This document shows positions 1-7,406 of a DNA stretch of 43,256 nt, in pieces; positions within the stretch are counted from its first letter, which is position 1, and every line of letters begins with the position of its first letter. The notes below the pieces were generated by a model. It was given only the letters and a program-made list of their open reading frames with translations, ran no database searches and had not been told where the DNA came from. Both the position numbers and the translations under genes were made by a program. This stretch comes from an uncultured Anaerostipes sp. Its GTDB lineage: Bacteria > Bacillota > Clostridia > Lachnospirales > Lachnospiraceae. The stretch covers positions 1 to 43,256 of the forward strand of contig CAAEIR010000319.1 in NCBI GenBank assembly GCA_900756035.1. Direction: 5' to 3'.

Positions 1-1
1 G

Positions 2-128
2 GAAATCCATCAAGTAAAGAAACTAAAAGACTTAAAGGGCAATGCGGAGTGGGTACTCCTTATGCGCAAAAGGAGACGGAAAACTCTTGTGGTATGCCCC
101 CGAATGTCATAAACTGATTCATTCTTAA
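2..128 (+). pseudogene. Intron-encoded protein, C-terminal HNH tail, frameshifted
   Basis: Reading from base 2 gives the end of a group II intron reverse transcriptase/maturase: EIHQVKKLKDLKGN, then RRRKTLVVC, the usual conserved tail of the zinc-binding HNH endonuclease region. A run of five C at 97-101 shifts the frame, so the protein ends prematurely at TAA 110-112 as ...VVCPRMS. Removing one C restores VCPECHKLIHS and a stop at 126-128, which is the expected family ending with its Cys-x-x-Cys-His motif. Either this is a real one-base insertion that damages the endonuclease tail, or it is a homopolymer sequencing error. The maturase region needed for splicing lies outside the window and cannot be judged. 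Confidence 0.8.
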
Positions 129-150
129 TACCGCAAATATAATAAGCGGA

Positions 151-184
151 AAGCCGTATACATCGAGAGGTGTACGTGCGGTTT
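151..184 (+). ncRNA. Group II intron domain V
   Basis: This 34-nt hairpin starts AAGCCGTA and ends TGCGGTTT. It has the AGC catalytic triad at 152-154, a lower stem pairing 151-158 with 177-184, a two-base bulge CG at 175-176, an upper stem 159-164 with 169-174, and a GAGA tetraloop at 165-168. All helices can pair with only G-U wobbles as exceptions, so the catalytic RNA core visible here looks intact. Confidence 0.93.
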
Positions 185-235
185 GGGAGGGAGGGGATGC
201 AAGTCCTGTAAAGGACAAGCTGAACCTTACCTCAT

Positions 236-808
236 GACACCCAGCTCTTTTTGGGTTGCACAGATGAAGTTACTGCTACCTTTATCAGTAACCGCAGCGG
301 CGATGTAACCGTAGGGGTAAGCAGCGAAGCCAAGCAGCTCAATAGCTGGCGGGTATCCGACTATACACCGGAATACCGGCAGACAAAATCTATCGCCAAA
401 CGAAAACTCTTAACCCCAGATGAAATCTTGCGGCTCCCGCTTGATACTGCTTTGGTTATCCTACGTGGACAAAAAGTCCTAAAAGTAGAAAAGTACGATT
501 ATACCCTGCATCCAGATGCCCAAAAGCTGACACCAAGAAAAGCATCGGAACACATACCTGAATGGCGCAAAAATGGGTCCTCGGAAGAAACAGATTATCG
601 ACCACAGCCCTCATCCGGATCATCCAAAAGGAAACGCCGTCCATCTTCTGCATCAATAGCAAAACAGAAACCACATTTTACATCCGAACCCGTTTATCAG
701 GAACCTACTCCCGATGATTTTATGGAGGATTTCCTTCAGGAAAATTTTATAGAAGATTCCCCCGACTCTGGCATGGTTCCTTTAGATAAAGATTCCATCA
801 TGTCATAA
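236..808 (+). CDS. TraG/VirD4-type conjugation coupling protein, 3' exon
   Basis: This is the C-terminal part of the coupling ATPase that brings the relaxosome to the type IV secretion channel of Tn1549/CTn-type conjugative elements. From the first exon base the translation reads DTQLFLGCTDEVTATF, then a segment with SDYTPEYR, KRKLLTPDE and a proline/basic tail to a stop at 806-808. In relatives the first residues belong to a GNCDTQLFLGCTDE motif, so the intron entered between the codons for C and D of that motif. If the intron splices, a full-length protein can be made. If not, this 190-residue piece has no good start; the TTG at 251 has no convincing ribosome binding site. The S1-domain gene follows 25 bases downstream. 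Confidence 0.85.
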   Translation, partial: DTQLFLGCTDEVTATFISNRSGDVTVGVSSEAKQLNSWRVSDYTPEYRQTKSIAKRKLLTPDEILRLPLDTALVILRGQKVLKVEKYDYTLHPDAQKLTPRKASEHIPEWRKNGSSEETDYRPQPSSGSSKRKRRPSSASIAKQKPHFTSEPVYQEPTPDDFMEDFLQENFIEDSPDSGMVPLDKDSIMS

Positions 809-833
809 CACATTTTGAAAGGAGATAACATTT

Positions 834-1763
834 ATGGCAAACGAAACAATGAACCTGAACACCCCTATTTTAACCCTTGACTCCGATACTGTATTAGAAA
901 CTGCTCAATCAAAAGCGGATTTAATCTGGCATGACATCCAAAATGCCTATCGTACCCGGAAAATTCTCACCGTCATTCTGGGAGGTATTGAAAAGACCGA
1001 AGCCGGCAGCTTAATAGCAATTATTTACTATAAAGATTATCGGGCAGTCATCCCTATCTCGGAAATGATGATCAACCTAATCCAGGATGAAACTCATGAT
1101 TACGGAGATCTCTCTCTTAGACAGAACAAAGTCCTTAATAATATGCTTGGCTGTGAAATCGACTTTGTAATCAAAGGACTGGATACCAAATCCAGAAGCA
1201 TCGTTGCCAGCCGGAAAGATGCTATGCTGAAGAAACGTCAGATTTTCTATTTTGATCAGGACTCTTCCGGACAGACTAAAATCCACGAAGACCGTATTGT
1301 GCAGGCCAGAGTCATTGCCGTTGCTGAAAAAGTAGTCCGGGCAGAAATCTTTGGTGTAGAAACTTCCATCCTTGCAAGAGATCTGTCTTTTGACTGGCTG
1401 GGTGATGCCAGGGAACGATTCCAGGTAGGGGAACATATTCTGGTCCGGATCTTAACTATCCAGGGAGATTCCCCTGAAACGCTCTCCATCCATGCAGATG
1501 TAAAAAGCGTGGAAGGCAACACCAGCAAAGAAAATCTGAAAAATTGTCGGGTACAGGGAAAATATGCCGGAACGGTGGAAGACATCCACAAAGGAACTGT
1601 TTTTGTCCGGTTAGAATTGGGCGTCAACGCCATTGCTCACAGTTGCTACGACAGCCGCACCGTTGGGAAGAAAGATAAGGTGTCCTTTGTTGTGACACAT
1701 ATTGATGAAGACCGTAATGTAGCTGTTGGCATCATTACACGAATTATTAAACAGAATTTATAA
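834..1763 (+). CDS. S1 RNA-binding-domain protein of a conjugative element
   Basis: This is a 309-aa soluble protein without a signal peptide or membrane segments. An S1-like beta-barrel fits about residues 40-130 (ILTVILGGIEKTEAGSL, then IPISEM). A second is clearer at about 238-305, beginning CRVQGKYAGTVEDIHKGT and ending VTHIDEDRNVAVGII. The middle holds a further S1-like repeat (ARVIAVAEKVVRAEIFGVET). Such proteins are common in Tn1549-like integrative elements, where they are often annotated as ribosomal protein S1 homologues; their exact role is not established. The ATG at 834 is preceded by AAGGAG at a good distance. It probably belongs to the same transcript as the coupling protein. 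Confidence 0.75.
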   Translation: MANETMNLNTPILTLDSDTVLETAQSKADLIWHDIQNAYRTRKILTVILGGIEKTEAGSLIAIIYYKDYRAVIPISEMMINLIQDETHDYGDLSLRQNKVLNNMLGCEIDFVIKGLDTKSRSIVASRKDAMLKKRQIFYFDQDSSGQTKIHEDRIVQARVIAVAEKVVRAEIFGVETSILARDLSFDWLGDARERFQVGEHILVRILTIQGDSPETLSIHADVKSVEGNTSKENLKNCRVQGKYAGTVEDIHKGTVFVRLELGVNAIAHSCYDSRTVGKKDKVSFVVTHIDEDRNVAVGIITRIIKQNL

Positions 1764-1789
1764 TCCAGGCATAACACCTCTTATGAACA

Positions 1790-1834
1790 AGAACATAGCA
1801 CTTTCAAAATCTTACTTTGATGGTGCTATGTTCT
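1790..1834. repeat. 12-bp inverted repeat hairpin after the S1-domain gene
   Basis: AGAACATAGCAC (1790-1801) is perfectly complementary to GTGCTATGTTCT (1823-1834). Inside the loop, TCAAA (1804-1808) pairs with TTTGA (1816-1820), giving one long hairpin. It begins about 26 bases after the stop of the S1-domain gene. No U-tract follows, so it is not a standard intrinsic terminator. It may be an mRNA 3'-end stabiliser, a protein site or a boundary of the element. Confidence 0.6.
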
Positions 1835-1894
1835 CATATAAACTTATTTTCATTCGATATATACTTCATTTCTTTATCCAAACTCAAAAGGAAT

Positions 1895-1923
1895 TTGACA
1901 ACTTCCTCTATCTCTGATAAAAT
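1895..1923 (+). promoter_or_regulatory. Sigma-A promoter of the antitoxin RNA
   Basis: TTGACA at 1895-1900 and TAAAAT at 1918-1923 are separated by exactly 17 bases. Transcription would start near 1930, pointing into the toxin locus from the opposite side. Confidence 0.8.
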
Positions 1924-1929
1924 GAAAAT

Positions 1930-2022
1930 AGAAAAAGGCACTACCGATAAGCGGTTAGTCCAAAGATATATGTATACTTTTTAAAAAGTAACCGTTTCCT
2001 TGGCCGGGGCGGTTACTTTTTT
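1930..2022 (+). ncRNA. Putative type I antitoxin RNA
   Basis: This inferred RNA of about 90 nt runs from the promoter at 1895-1923 to the terminator at 1983-2021. It carries no plausible reading frame. Its 3' half is fully complementary to the end of the toxin message, because the two transcripts converge on one terminator. Its 5' part contains GGCACTACC...GCGGTTAGTCC (1937-1961), and a related sequence opens the toxin message (2180-2211 on the - strand). CTACCG in this RNA can pair with CGGTAG in the toxin leader. The layout resembles the Fst/RNA II and TxpA/RatA systems. Transcript ends are predicted, not observed. Confidence 0.65.
1983..2021. terminator. Bidirectional terminator shared by toxin and antitoxin
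   Basis: AAAAAGTAACCG (1983-1994) pairs with CGGTTACTTTTT (2010-2021) around a 15-base loop. On the + strand the stem ends in a run of T; on the - strand it also ends in a run of T. It can therefore stop both converging transcripts and gives them complementary 3' ends. Confidence 0.85.
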
Positions 2023-2105
2023 GTATGATCTATGTATGCAATCAAAATCGATACTACGATACCAAGTATCATCAGTACGATGGAGAGCAGTTCAAAATCA
2101 GTCAT
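2013..2105 (-). CDS. Hol-Tox-like type I toxin peptide, 30 aa
   Basis: The peptide reads MTDFELLSIVLMILGIVV followed by SILIAYIDHTKK: a short acidic start, one hydrophobic transmembrane helix of about 20 residues, and a basic tail. This is the pattern of the putative holin-like toxin family found in Firmicutes type I toxin-antitoxin loci (relatives of TxpA/BsrE and Fst), which damage the membrane when over-expressed. The ATG at 2105 is preceded by AAAGGAGGG, a very strong ribosome binding site. The promoter lies at 2219-2247, leaving a structured leader of about 105 nt that could hide this site. The terminator overlaps the end of the gene. It sits just outside the transfer genes and may stabilise the mobile element. 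Confidence 0.82.
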   Translation of the reverse strand: MTDFELLSIVLMILGIVVSILIAYIDHTKK

Positions 2106-2179
2106 AAAGTTTGCCCTCCTTTCCCAGATTTCCCATAAAGGATTTCTATGTAATCAGAGGGTCCAGTCCCTCTGTTGAA

Positions 2180-2211
2180 GGACTAACCGCCTACCGTTTT
2201 CAAGTAGTGCC
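2180..2211 (-). repeat. Leader copy of the toxin-antitoxin 5' motif
   Basis: Read on the - strand this is GGCACTACTTG...GGTAGGCGGTTAGTCC, a longer relative of 1937-1961 on the + strand. Both transcripts therefore start with similar, partly self-complementary sequence. That suggests matching 5' stem-loops or a loop-loop contact between toxin message and antitoxin. Confidence 0.6.
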
Positions 2212-2218
2212 CACAATC

Positions 2219-2247
2219 ATTTTACCAGAGTTGTTTTGTTTTGACAA
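2219..2247 (-). promoter_or_regulatory. Sigma-A promoter of the toxin gene
   Basis: On the - strand TTGTCA (2247-2242) and TAAAAT (2224-2219) are 17 bases apart. The start site would fall near 2212, at the first bases of the leader repeat. From 2248 to 2350 no further feature is seen. Confidence 0.78.
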
Positions 2248-2350
2248 GATATAGCCTTTTTTATCTTGCAATCCTTATATAGTAAAATGGCATACTCGAA
2301 AACTTTGGATAAATTTTAATGTTAGGAATAAGCTTTACTGAACCCGCAAA

Positions 2351-3043
2351 TTATCCATTATTTGACATTGTATCTAAAGCTCCAAGCAATGCATAAGCAT
2401 ACTTTTCATCCAGAACAGTATATATCTTTTTATTAACTCCCAAAATCCAAAATAACACAAAGGATATATCTATTATAAGTACCCCCATATTTAATGAAGA
2501 ATAAAAAAATTCTTTCATATTTATGGGTAACGAAATTGTTATAAGAATAATTATGGCAATAATAGAAAAAATAATCCCAATTATTTTTAAACTTAATAAG
2601 TTTTTATAAAATCCCCATAACATATTTTCTTCTTGAACAAGTCTATTCTCTCGTGTATTGTTACGCAACCATTGAATGGCACTGGCACATGCTTCCTTAA
2701 ACTCATTGCTATTTGTTGGCGTGTCAAAAATACTAAATCCTTCATCCATTAAGCTAAGTTTTCTATAATAACGCTTTTTAGTGCAAGCATTTATATGCCC
2801 ATCTTCCAAATAAAGATATTTAGCAGTCGTATTTCCATATATCTTATCTTTTTGTATATATCGTTGGAGTGCAAAAAGATAATTAGAAAATGCACATAAA
2901 ATAGCAATAAATACAACTGAAAAACTAAAACTACGAACCGGCTCATACATTGCGTACAATGTCAAAATAACAGGTGCTATAATAATAATATATACAGACA
3001 GTCTCGCTCGTATATTATAAACATCAAATATTTTTATATTCAT
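2351..3043 (-). CDS. Membrane protein of unknown function, 230 aa
   Basis: I do not recognise a characterised family member. Two hydrophobic hairpins are visible: residues about 15-60 (two helices near the N-terminus) and about 155-205 (two helices near the C-terminus). They frame a cytoplasmic-looking segment with TTAKYLYLEDG, an aromatic/basic stretch and ENMLWGFYKNLLSLK just before the second hairpin. Proteins with this layout (paired helices around a soluble core ending in a YGFxxNL-type motif) occur as hypothetical genes in accessory regions. The gene starts 10 bases after the stop of the 70-aa gene upstream, with GGGAAGG before the ATG, so the two are translated from one message. A defence or phage-related role is possible but not shown by the sequence. 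Confidence 0.6.
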   Translation of the reverse strand: MNIKIFDVYNIRARLSVYIIIIAPVILTLYAMYEPVRSFSFSVVFIAILCAFSNYLFALQRYIQKDKIYGNTTAKYLYLEDGHINACTKKRYYRKLSLMDEGFSIFDTPTNSNEFKEACASAIQWLRNNTRENRLVQEENMLWGFYKNLLSLKIIGIIFSIIAIIILITISLPINMKEFFYSSLNMGVLIIDISFVLFWILGVNKKIYTVLDEKYAYALLGALDTMSNNG

Positions 3044-3053
3044 AGTCCTTCCC

Positions 3054-3266
3054 TCATAAGTGTTGAAAACATTTTTCTATTCTTTCCATAACTTCCAACT
3101 TGGAACAATTATAGAAATCAATTTCTGATTCTGTTATGTCAAATTCAAAACCATAGTCCTTTCCTCTATAACAATATGACAACTCATTTTCTGCAGTAGA
3201 GACAAACCATACTTTATCATTTTTCTTAAATCTTTTTAATTTACTTGCATAACAAGTAATCAACAC
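3054..3266 (-). CDS. Small protein of unknown function, 70 aa
   Basis: This is a hydrophilic 70-aa protein with aromatic and acidic clusters (KVWFVSTAENELSYCY, then YGFEFDITESEIDFYN) and no membrane segment. The start is GTG at 3266, preceded by AAGGAAGG at a suitable distance. It lies 73 bases downstream of the XRE regulator and 10 bases upstream of the 230-aa membrane protein, so it is the first gene of a two-gene unit or the fourth gene of a longer - strand operon that begins with the ABC ATPase at 7320. No function can be assigned. Confidence 0.55.
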   Translation of the reverse strand: MLITCYASKLKRFKKNDKVWFVSTAENELSYCYRGKDYGFEFDITESEIDFYNCSKLEVMERIEKCFQHL

Positions 3267-3339
3267 TATAGTTCCTTCCTTTTACGGTTCACTCAACCTC
3301 CTCTTCTCCTTGCTTCTTCATCATTTTTGCTTTTAATGG

Positions 3340-4218
3340 TCATATTGTCACACTTATTATAAGTTCTGATTTAATACCAGAAATGCTAATAATATTCTCT
3401 CCATTTGCATCAAATATTTCTTCACTTATAACACCATCTTGTAGGCAGTAAATCTTTGATTTTCTTCCTTTATTAACAAACGTATATTTATTTATATCAG
3501 TCACATGAATCAATGCCTTTGCCCCCCATTGGTTTACATCTAACTGCGTACAGATTCCGTCTATGTCTATCTCATAGTCTGTTTTTCCTGTGAGTTCCAA
3601 ACTCCCCTCTACATCTTTTATATAGACTAAATCTGCAGCACCATCATATTCCAAACGTTTCAATTTTAAGTTTTCAATGTAAAGTTCTTTAGCACTTGCA
3701 TCAATTTCACAGTGTTCCGCAAAATCTTTTGGCAACATGATAATTATATCAAGAGATTTTTCAGCCTCGAATTGGCTGATTACTTTTTTATTTTGACAAT
3801 CTATGTCTAATCGTTTCTTTTTCTCATCTATCTTTACTTTATACAGAGAATTAAGATTGTCCCAAAAATCAGACTGAAGCTTTATATGTATTTTTTCATC
3901 GTCACATGTGCAAATGCAGATTTTTCTAGCGCTTCCTACACGAATATCAAAATGCTTGTCGCAATCTATATCATAAACCGTCTCACTTTCAAAAAGCTTT
4001 TCTTGTATTTCCTGTTCATTTTTTCTTTGCAATATTAATTCATCTAAAGTCACCTTAAAAATTTCCGCCAACATAATCATATTTTCAACATCCGGCAATC
4101 CTCTGTTTGTTTCCCATTTGGTAATTGCCTGTCTGGAAACTCCTATTTTTTCTGCCAATTGTTCCTGTGACAGACCTTGATTGGCTCTAATTTGTTTTAA
4201 TCTTTCTCCAAAATTCAT
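3340..4218 (-). CDS. XRE-family transcription regulator with beta-rich C-terminal domain
   Basis: Residues 1-65 form a helix-turn-helix of the XRE/Cro type (RLKQIRANQGLSQEQLAEKI, then GVSRQAITKWETNRGLPD), the DNA-binding half. From about residue 80 to the end the sequence turns into short beta-strand repeats (AKELYIENLKLKRLEYDG, then LELTGKTDYEIDID) resembling the DUF4097/adhesin-like beta-helix found behind XRE domains in Clostridia. The start is well supported by AAGGAGG seven bases before the ATG. It begins only 2 bases after the end of the ABC permease gene, so it is co-transcribed with the transporter and is its likely regulator. The C-terminal half could sense a cell-envelope ligand, but this is inference. 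Confidence 0.82.
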   Translation of the reverse strand: MNFGERLKQIRANQGLSQEQLAEKIGVSRQAITKWETNRGLPDVENMIMLAEIFKVTLDELILQRKNEQEIQEKLFESETVYDIDCDKHFDIRVGSARKICICTCDDEKIHIKLQSDFWDNLNSLYKVKIDEKKKRLDIDCQNKKVISQFEAEKSLDIIIMLPKDFAEHCEIDASAKELYIENLKLKRLEYDGAADLVYIKDVEGSLELTGKTDYEIDIDGICTQLDVNQWGAKALIHVTDINKYTFVNKGRKSKIYCLQDGVISEEIFDANGENIISISGIKSELIISVTI

Positions 4219-4220
4219 CT

Positions 4221-6581
4221 CTAATCCTCCTTAATTAATGCATATGCTGATATCTTCTTAATAGGCTTTGTCAATAAAATACTGATTATAAGATTCACTA
4301 CAATCTGAATCAAAGCAAAAATCATCAAAAATGTAAATGATACTTCCATATTGTTCTTCACAGCACCTATTGTTTGAAAAATGAACCGATTAATTTGTGG
4401 TACATAAATTAATCCTAAACCTGACGATAATAACACCGCCAAAACGGATGATGGCAAAAAACTACCCATCAGTTGCACCATTAATTGCCAATTTGAATAT
4501 CCTATGGCTTTATAAATGCCCAATTCTTGTTTTCTCTGTACCAACAAGGTTTTTATTACAATATATAATACAAACAATGCAATCAATATTGTTAAGACAA
4601 ATATAACAATTACAATAATTGAAGTAATTCCCGAATACATTTCCTGAGTCGTTTCTGTCATTTTTTGGTAATTTACCTGATTAAAAATCGTGTCACCATA
4701 ACTTTCTTCAATTTCTTCAATATATCTCTCTACATCTGTCCAATCCTGTAAATACACATACAAAGAAGGGACAATCGTTTCTGAATTCAATGCTGCATAT
4801 CCTTCCATGGAAAATTCACATACATTTCCCTGATAGTTTACACTTTGCACAAATCCCGTTATTTCATATGAACAGGAAACATCCCCGTTTTGTATCTCTA
4901 TCTGCTCTCCCAACTTATATTTTCCTTCAAATGCACTGCCAAGTGCAATCTCATTTTTCTCATTAGGATTTTCTCCCAGATAACACAAATCATTAGATAC
5001 TTTACTAAAATCCTCACATGCAAAAACAGTAACCGGCACATCATCAATATTTACCGTTCCCATTGTATATTTTAATACTGTTTTTATCTCAGAATCGCTC
5101 TGCAAATCACTTAAAAGAGCAGCCTCATATTGTTCCTTTGGATATATTATTATTTCAGGTATTTCCTCCGACAATGTGGATATAAAGTTATTGGGCTTAA
5201 CAATAACATTATAAAACAACGTGCTTGCAAATGCTATCAGTATTGTCAAAACAAAAGATACACCAAACAATAAAGCATTCTGCTTTCCATTTGAAAACAT
5301 TAGTTTCAAAACAAGAAGTAACTTTGCATTCCCATGAGTTTCCTCCAACGGAAAGTAATTTTTCTTAATTGCTTTTCCTTCACTATTACCTCTAATTGCA
5401 TTGATAGGTTGTAATTTTCTAATACGTTTTGCGGCCGCATATGTAAAAACTGTCACTATAAACACAAGTATGATCTCTACACAAATGAACCCCTTTATGT
5501 CAAATAGTAGTCCAAAGGAAAAACCTGCCTGTAAGGTCAGTAGCTCTGATAATGACGGCAATATTCCATAGGAAGCTATAACTCCTAATAATGACGCTAT
5601 CAGTGTAACCATAAGGTAAGGCAATACTACGCTTCCAATTATCATGTTACCAGTGTACCCTAACGCCTTTAAAACACCCATATTAACCATATCTTCCTCA
5701 ATTGAGTTTCTAATACGGAACTTACACAAAAACACACTTACTAAGAGAATCACCAAAGCAAACGCTAATAAAACAAGAATCAACAAATTACACACCATTG
5801 TTCTTGTGTCTTTTGTAGAAGCTTTGTCACAGCTAGTCAGCATAGTAATGCTTTTCTCCTCCAACAAGTTACTAATTTCATTATTTAAAAAATTTATCTC
5901 TGTATTATCATTTGCAATAATGGAATATTCTGTAACCATGTGTTGTTCGTATTCACTAGCAAATTCTTCATAGACACTCTTTGGAAGGTATGCACCCATA
6001 AGTCCCTTTCCATAATTACCATATTGCATTTCTTCCAAGACACCTGATACCAGAAATGTATGCTTTCTATCTCCAATTTCATATATTATTTTATCATCGA
6101 GGCCAAATTCACCAAAACTTGCCACATACAGCGGAAGATAAATTGATTCCCCTGTTGATTCAGCGCTCTCTTCCTTAATATCCAGCTTATTCATATCACG
6201 AAACTCATCTTTATTGTAAAACACTGTATTCATAGAAAAGTCCGTACCTCTAAAATCCTTCACTACTGCTTCTAAAAATACTGCCTCTCTACATTCTACC
6301 TCTGATACACCCTCTAATCCTTTTACATCCTCCCTTAATGTATCTGTATCTTGTATTTGAGGAATACAGACATTGATTGTAGCAGTTTCCAAATCTTCAA
6401 ATTTATTATCATACGCTCTATCCACCTGGAACACTAATACCAGAGCCAAATTAAGCATAATCGCAGTAATTAGAACAACTATACCAAAAGATATGTACGA
6501 TCCCTTATCCTTCTTTAAATTGTAAACAAGCTGTGATTTTATCCTCTTCACATTACCACCCCATTTCAGCCAAAAATTCAT
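4221..6581 (-). CDS. FtsX-type ABC transporter permease (antimicrobial-peptide type)
   Basis: This 786-aa integral membrane protein has a helix near residues 30-55, a long extracellular segment, three helices around 270-390 (first FtsX unit), another helix near 435, a second extracellular segment, and three helices around 660-775 (second FtsX unit, with LGIYKAIGYSNWQLM). That two-unit layout is typical of MacB/SalY-like permeases that export or disarm antimicrobial compounds rather than importing nutrients. The ATG at 6581 overlaps the ATPase gene by 29 bases. A GTG at 6551, just after GGGGTGG and touching the ATPase stop, is an equally good or better start. It works with the ATPase next to it. 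It is a distant paralogue of the permease at 16900-19242 in the biosynthetic cluster. Confidence 0.85.
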   Translation of the reverse strand: MNFWLKWGGNVKRIKSQLVYNLKKDKGSYISFGIVVLITAIMLNLALVLVFQVDRAYDNKFEDLETATINVCIPQIQDTDTLREDVKGLEGVSEVECREAVFLEAVVKDFRGTDFSMNTVFYNKDEFRDMNKLDIKEESAESTGESIYLPLYVASFGEFGLDDKIIYEIGDRKHTFLVSGVLEEMQYGNYGKGLMGAYLPKSVYEEFASEYEQHMVTEYSIIANDNTEINFLNNEISNLLEEKSITMLTSCDKASTKDTRTMVCNLLILVLLAFALVILLVSVFLCKFRIRNSIEEDMVNMGVLKALGYTGNMIIGSVVLPYLMVTLIASLLGVIASYGILPSLSELLTLQAGFSFGLLFDIKGFICVEIILVFIVTVFTYAAAKRIRKLQPINAIRGNSEGKAIKKNYFPLEETHGNAKLLLVLKLMFSNGKQNALLFGVSFVLTILIAFASTLFYNVIVKPNNFISTLSEEIPEIIIYPKEQYEAALLSDLQSDSEIKTVLKYTMGTVNIDDVPVTVFACEDFSKVSNDLCYLGENPNEKNEIALGSAFEGKYKLGEQIEIQNGDVSCSYEITGFVQSVNYQGNVCEFSMEGYAALNSETIVPSLYVYLQDWTDVERYIEEIEESYGDTIFNQVNYQKMTETTQEMYSGITSIIVIVIFVLTILIALFVLYIVIKTLLVQRKQELGIYKAIGYSNWQLMVQLMGSFLPSSVLAVLLSSGLGLIYVPQINRFIFQTIGAVKNNMEVSFTFLMIFALIQIVVNLIISILLTKPIKKISAYALIKED

Positions 6582-7320
6582 CTAGTTTCATTCCTCTTTC
6601 TTTATCAGCTTCACTATAATTTCCAAGATTGCAGTCTCCAAAAAACTGTCCATCTTTGATATATAAAATTCTATTACCACGAAGGGCTGTCTTTTTATCA
6701 TGCGTTACCATAATAATACTTTGTCCCTCCTTGTGTATTTTAGTAAATACATTCAAAACGGCTTCTGAGTTATTTGAATTTAATGCACCCGTAGGCTCAT
6801 CCGCAAATACAACTTCTGGATTATTAATTATAGCTCGAACTATACCAGCTCGTTGTGCCTCACCACCGGAAACTTGCGTAGAGAATTTCTTTTGTGTTAC
6901 CGCAGGAATATTCACAAGTTCAAATAACTCCTTTGCTCTTTGAATTACTTCTTTTTTATGGTTTTTACCTAATGCCCCAGCCGTAAGAACATTATCCATT
7001 AAACTCATTTTTTCCAATAAATATATCTGTTGAAAAACGAAACCACAATTTTCTCTTCTGAATATAGCCAACTTATCATCATTGTACTTCGTAATCTCTT
7101 TGTCAGAAAAAAAGATACTTCCTTTTGTTGGTCTATCCATTCCCGATAAAGAATACATCAATGTTGATTTGCCGGCTCCAGAAGCTCCCATAATAACAGT
7201 AAAATCACCCTTATAAATATCAAGTGATAGATTCTCAAAAATTGTTTGACATGTTTCTCCCATACAGAATTCCTTTTTTAGATTTTTGGCTGAAATCAAA
7301 ATATCTTTCTTAACTTCCAT
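6553..7320 (-). CDS. ABC transporter ATPase paired with the FtsX permease
   Basis: This 255-aa nucleotide-binding protein has Walker A GASGAGKST at about 45-53, the signature VSGGEAQRAGI, Walker B VVFADEPTGALNS and the H-loop MVTHDKK. The motif set belongs to the LolD/SalX group that partners FtsX-type permeases in bacteriocin and antibiotic resistance. GGAGG lies 7 bases before the ATG at 7320. It is the first gene of a - strand operon continuing into the permease and the XRE regulator. The leader upstream contains a terminator-like hairpin and a very long palindrome (separate entries), so expression may be controlled after initiation. Confidence 0.88.
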   Translation of the reverse strand: MEVKKDILISAKNLKKEFCMGETCQTIFENLSLDIYKGDFTVIMGASGAGKSTLMYSLSGMDRPTKGSIFFSDKEITKYNDDKLAIFRRENCGFVFQQIYLLEKMSLMDNVLTAGALGKNHKKEVIQRAKELFELVNIPAVTQKKFSTQVSGGEAQRAGIVRAIINNPEVVFADEPTGALNSNNSEAVLNVFTKIHKEGQSIIMVTHDKKTALRGNRILYIKDGQFFGDCNLGNYSEADKERGMKLDEFLAEMGW

Positions 7321-7406
7321 CTTTTACCTCCAAATTTGCTTGTTTGATTTGATAGCACCATTCTATTCATTGTTCTAAATAGCATCCACCAACATCTATT
7401 TACATA

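Larger units (their letters stand above)
1..235 (+). mobile_element. Group II intron, 3' end (truncated by the window)
   Basis: The segment ends the coding part of an intron-encoded protein (see the separate entry). After the reading frame comes a textbook domain V at 151-184 and a G-rich/C-rich segment able to form domain VI (about 185-231). The 3' boundary is placed after CTCAT at 235 because group II introns end in AY, and because translation from 236 (GAC ACC CAG CTC) immediately restores a conserved stretch of a TraG/VirD4-type gene. The 5' part, including the reverse transcriptase core and the exon-binding sites, is outside the window. The HNH-like tail of the protein argues against class C introns, which lack that domain. 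Confidence 0.88.

Noticed and set aside
456..674. Open frame on the - strand inside the coupling protein exon
   Set aside because: It is the reverse reading of a well-supported conserved gene and has no recognisable protein features.
1726..1917. + strand frame after the S1-domain gene
   Set aside because: Its start is inside the S1-domain gene in another frame, and it covers the hairpin and the antitoxin promoter; a non-coding explanation fits better.
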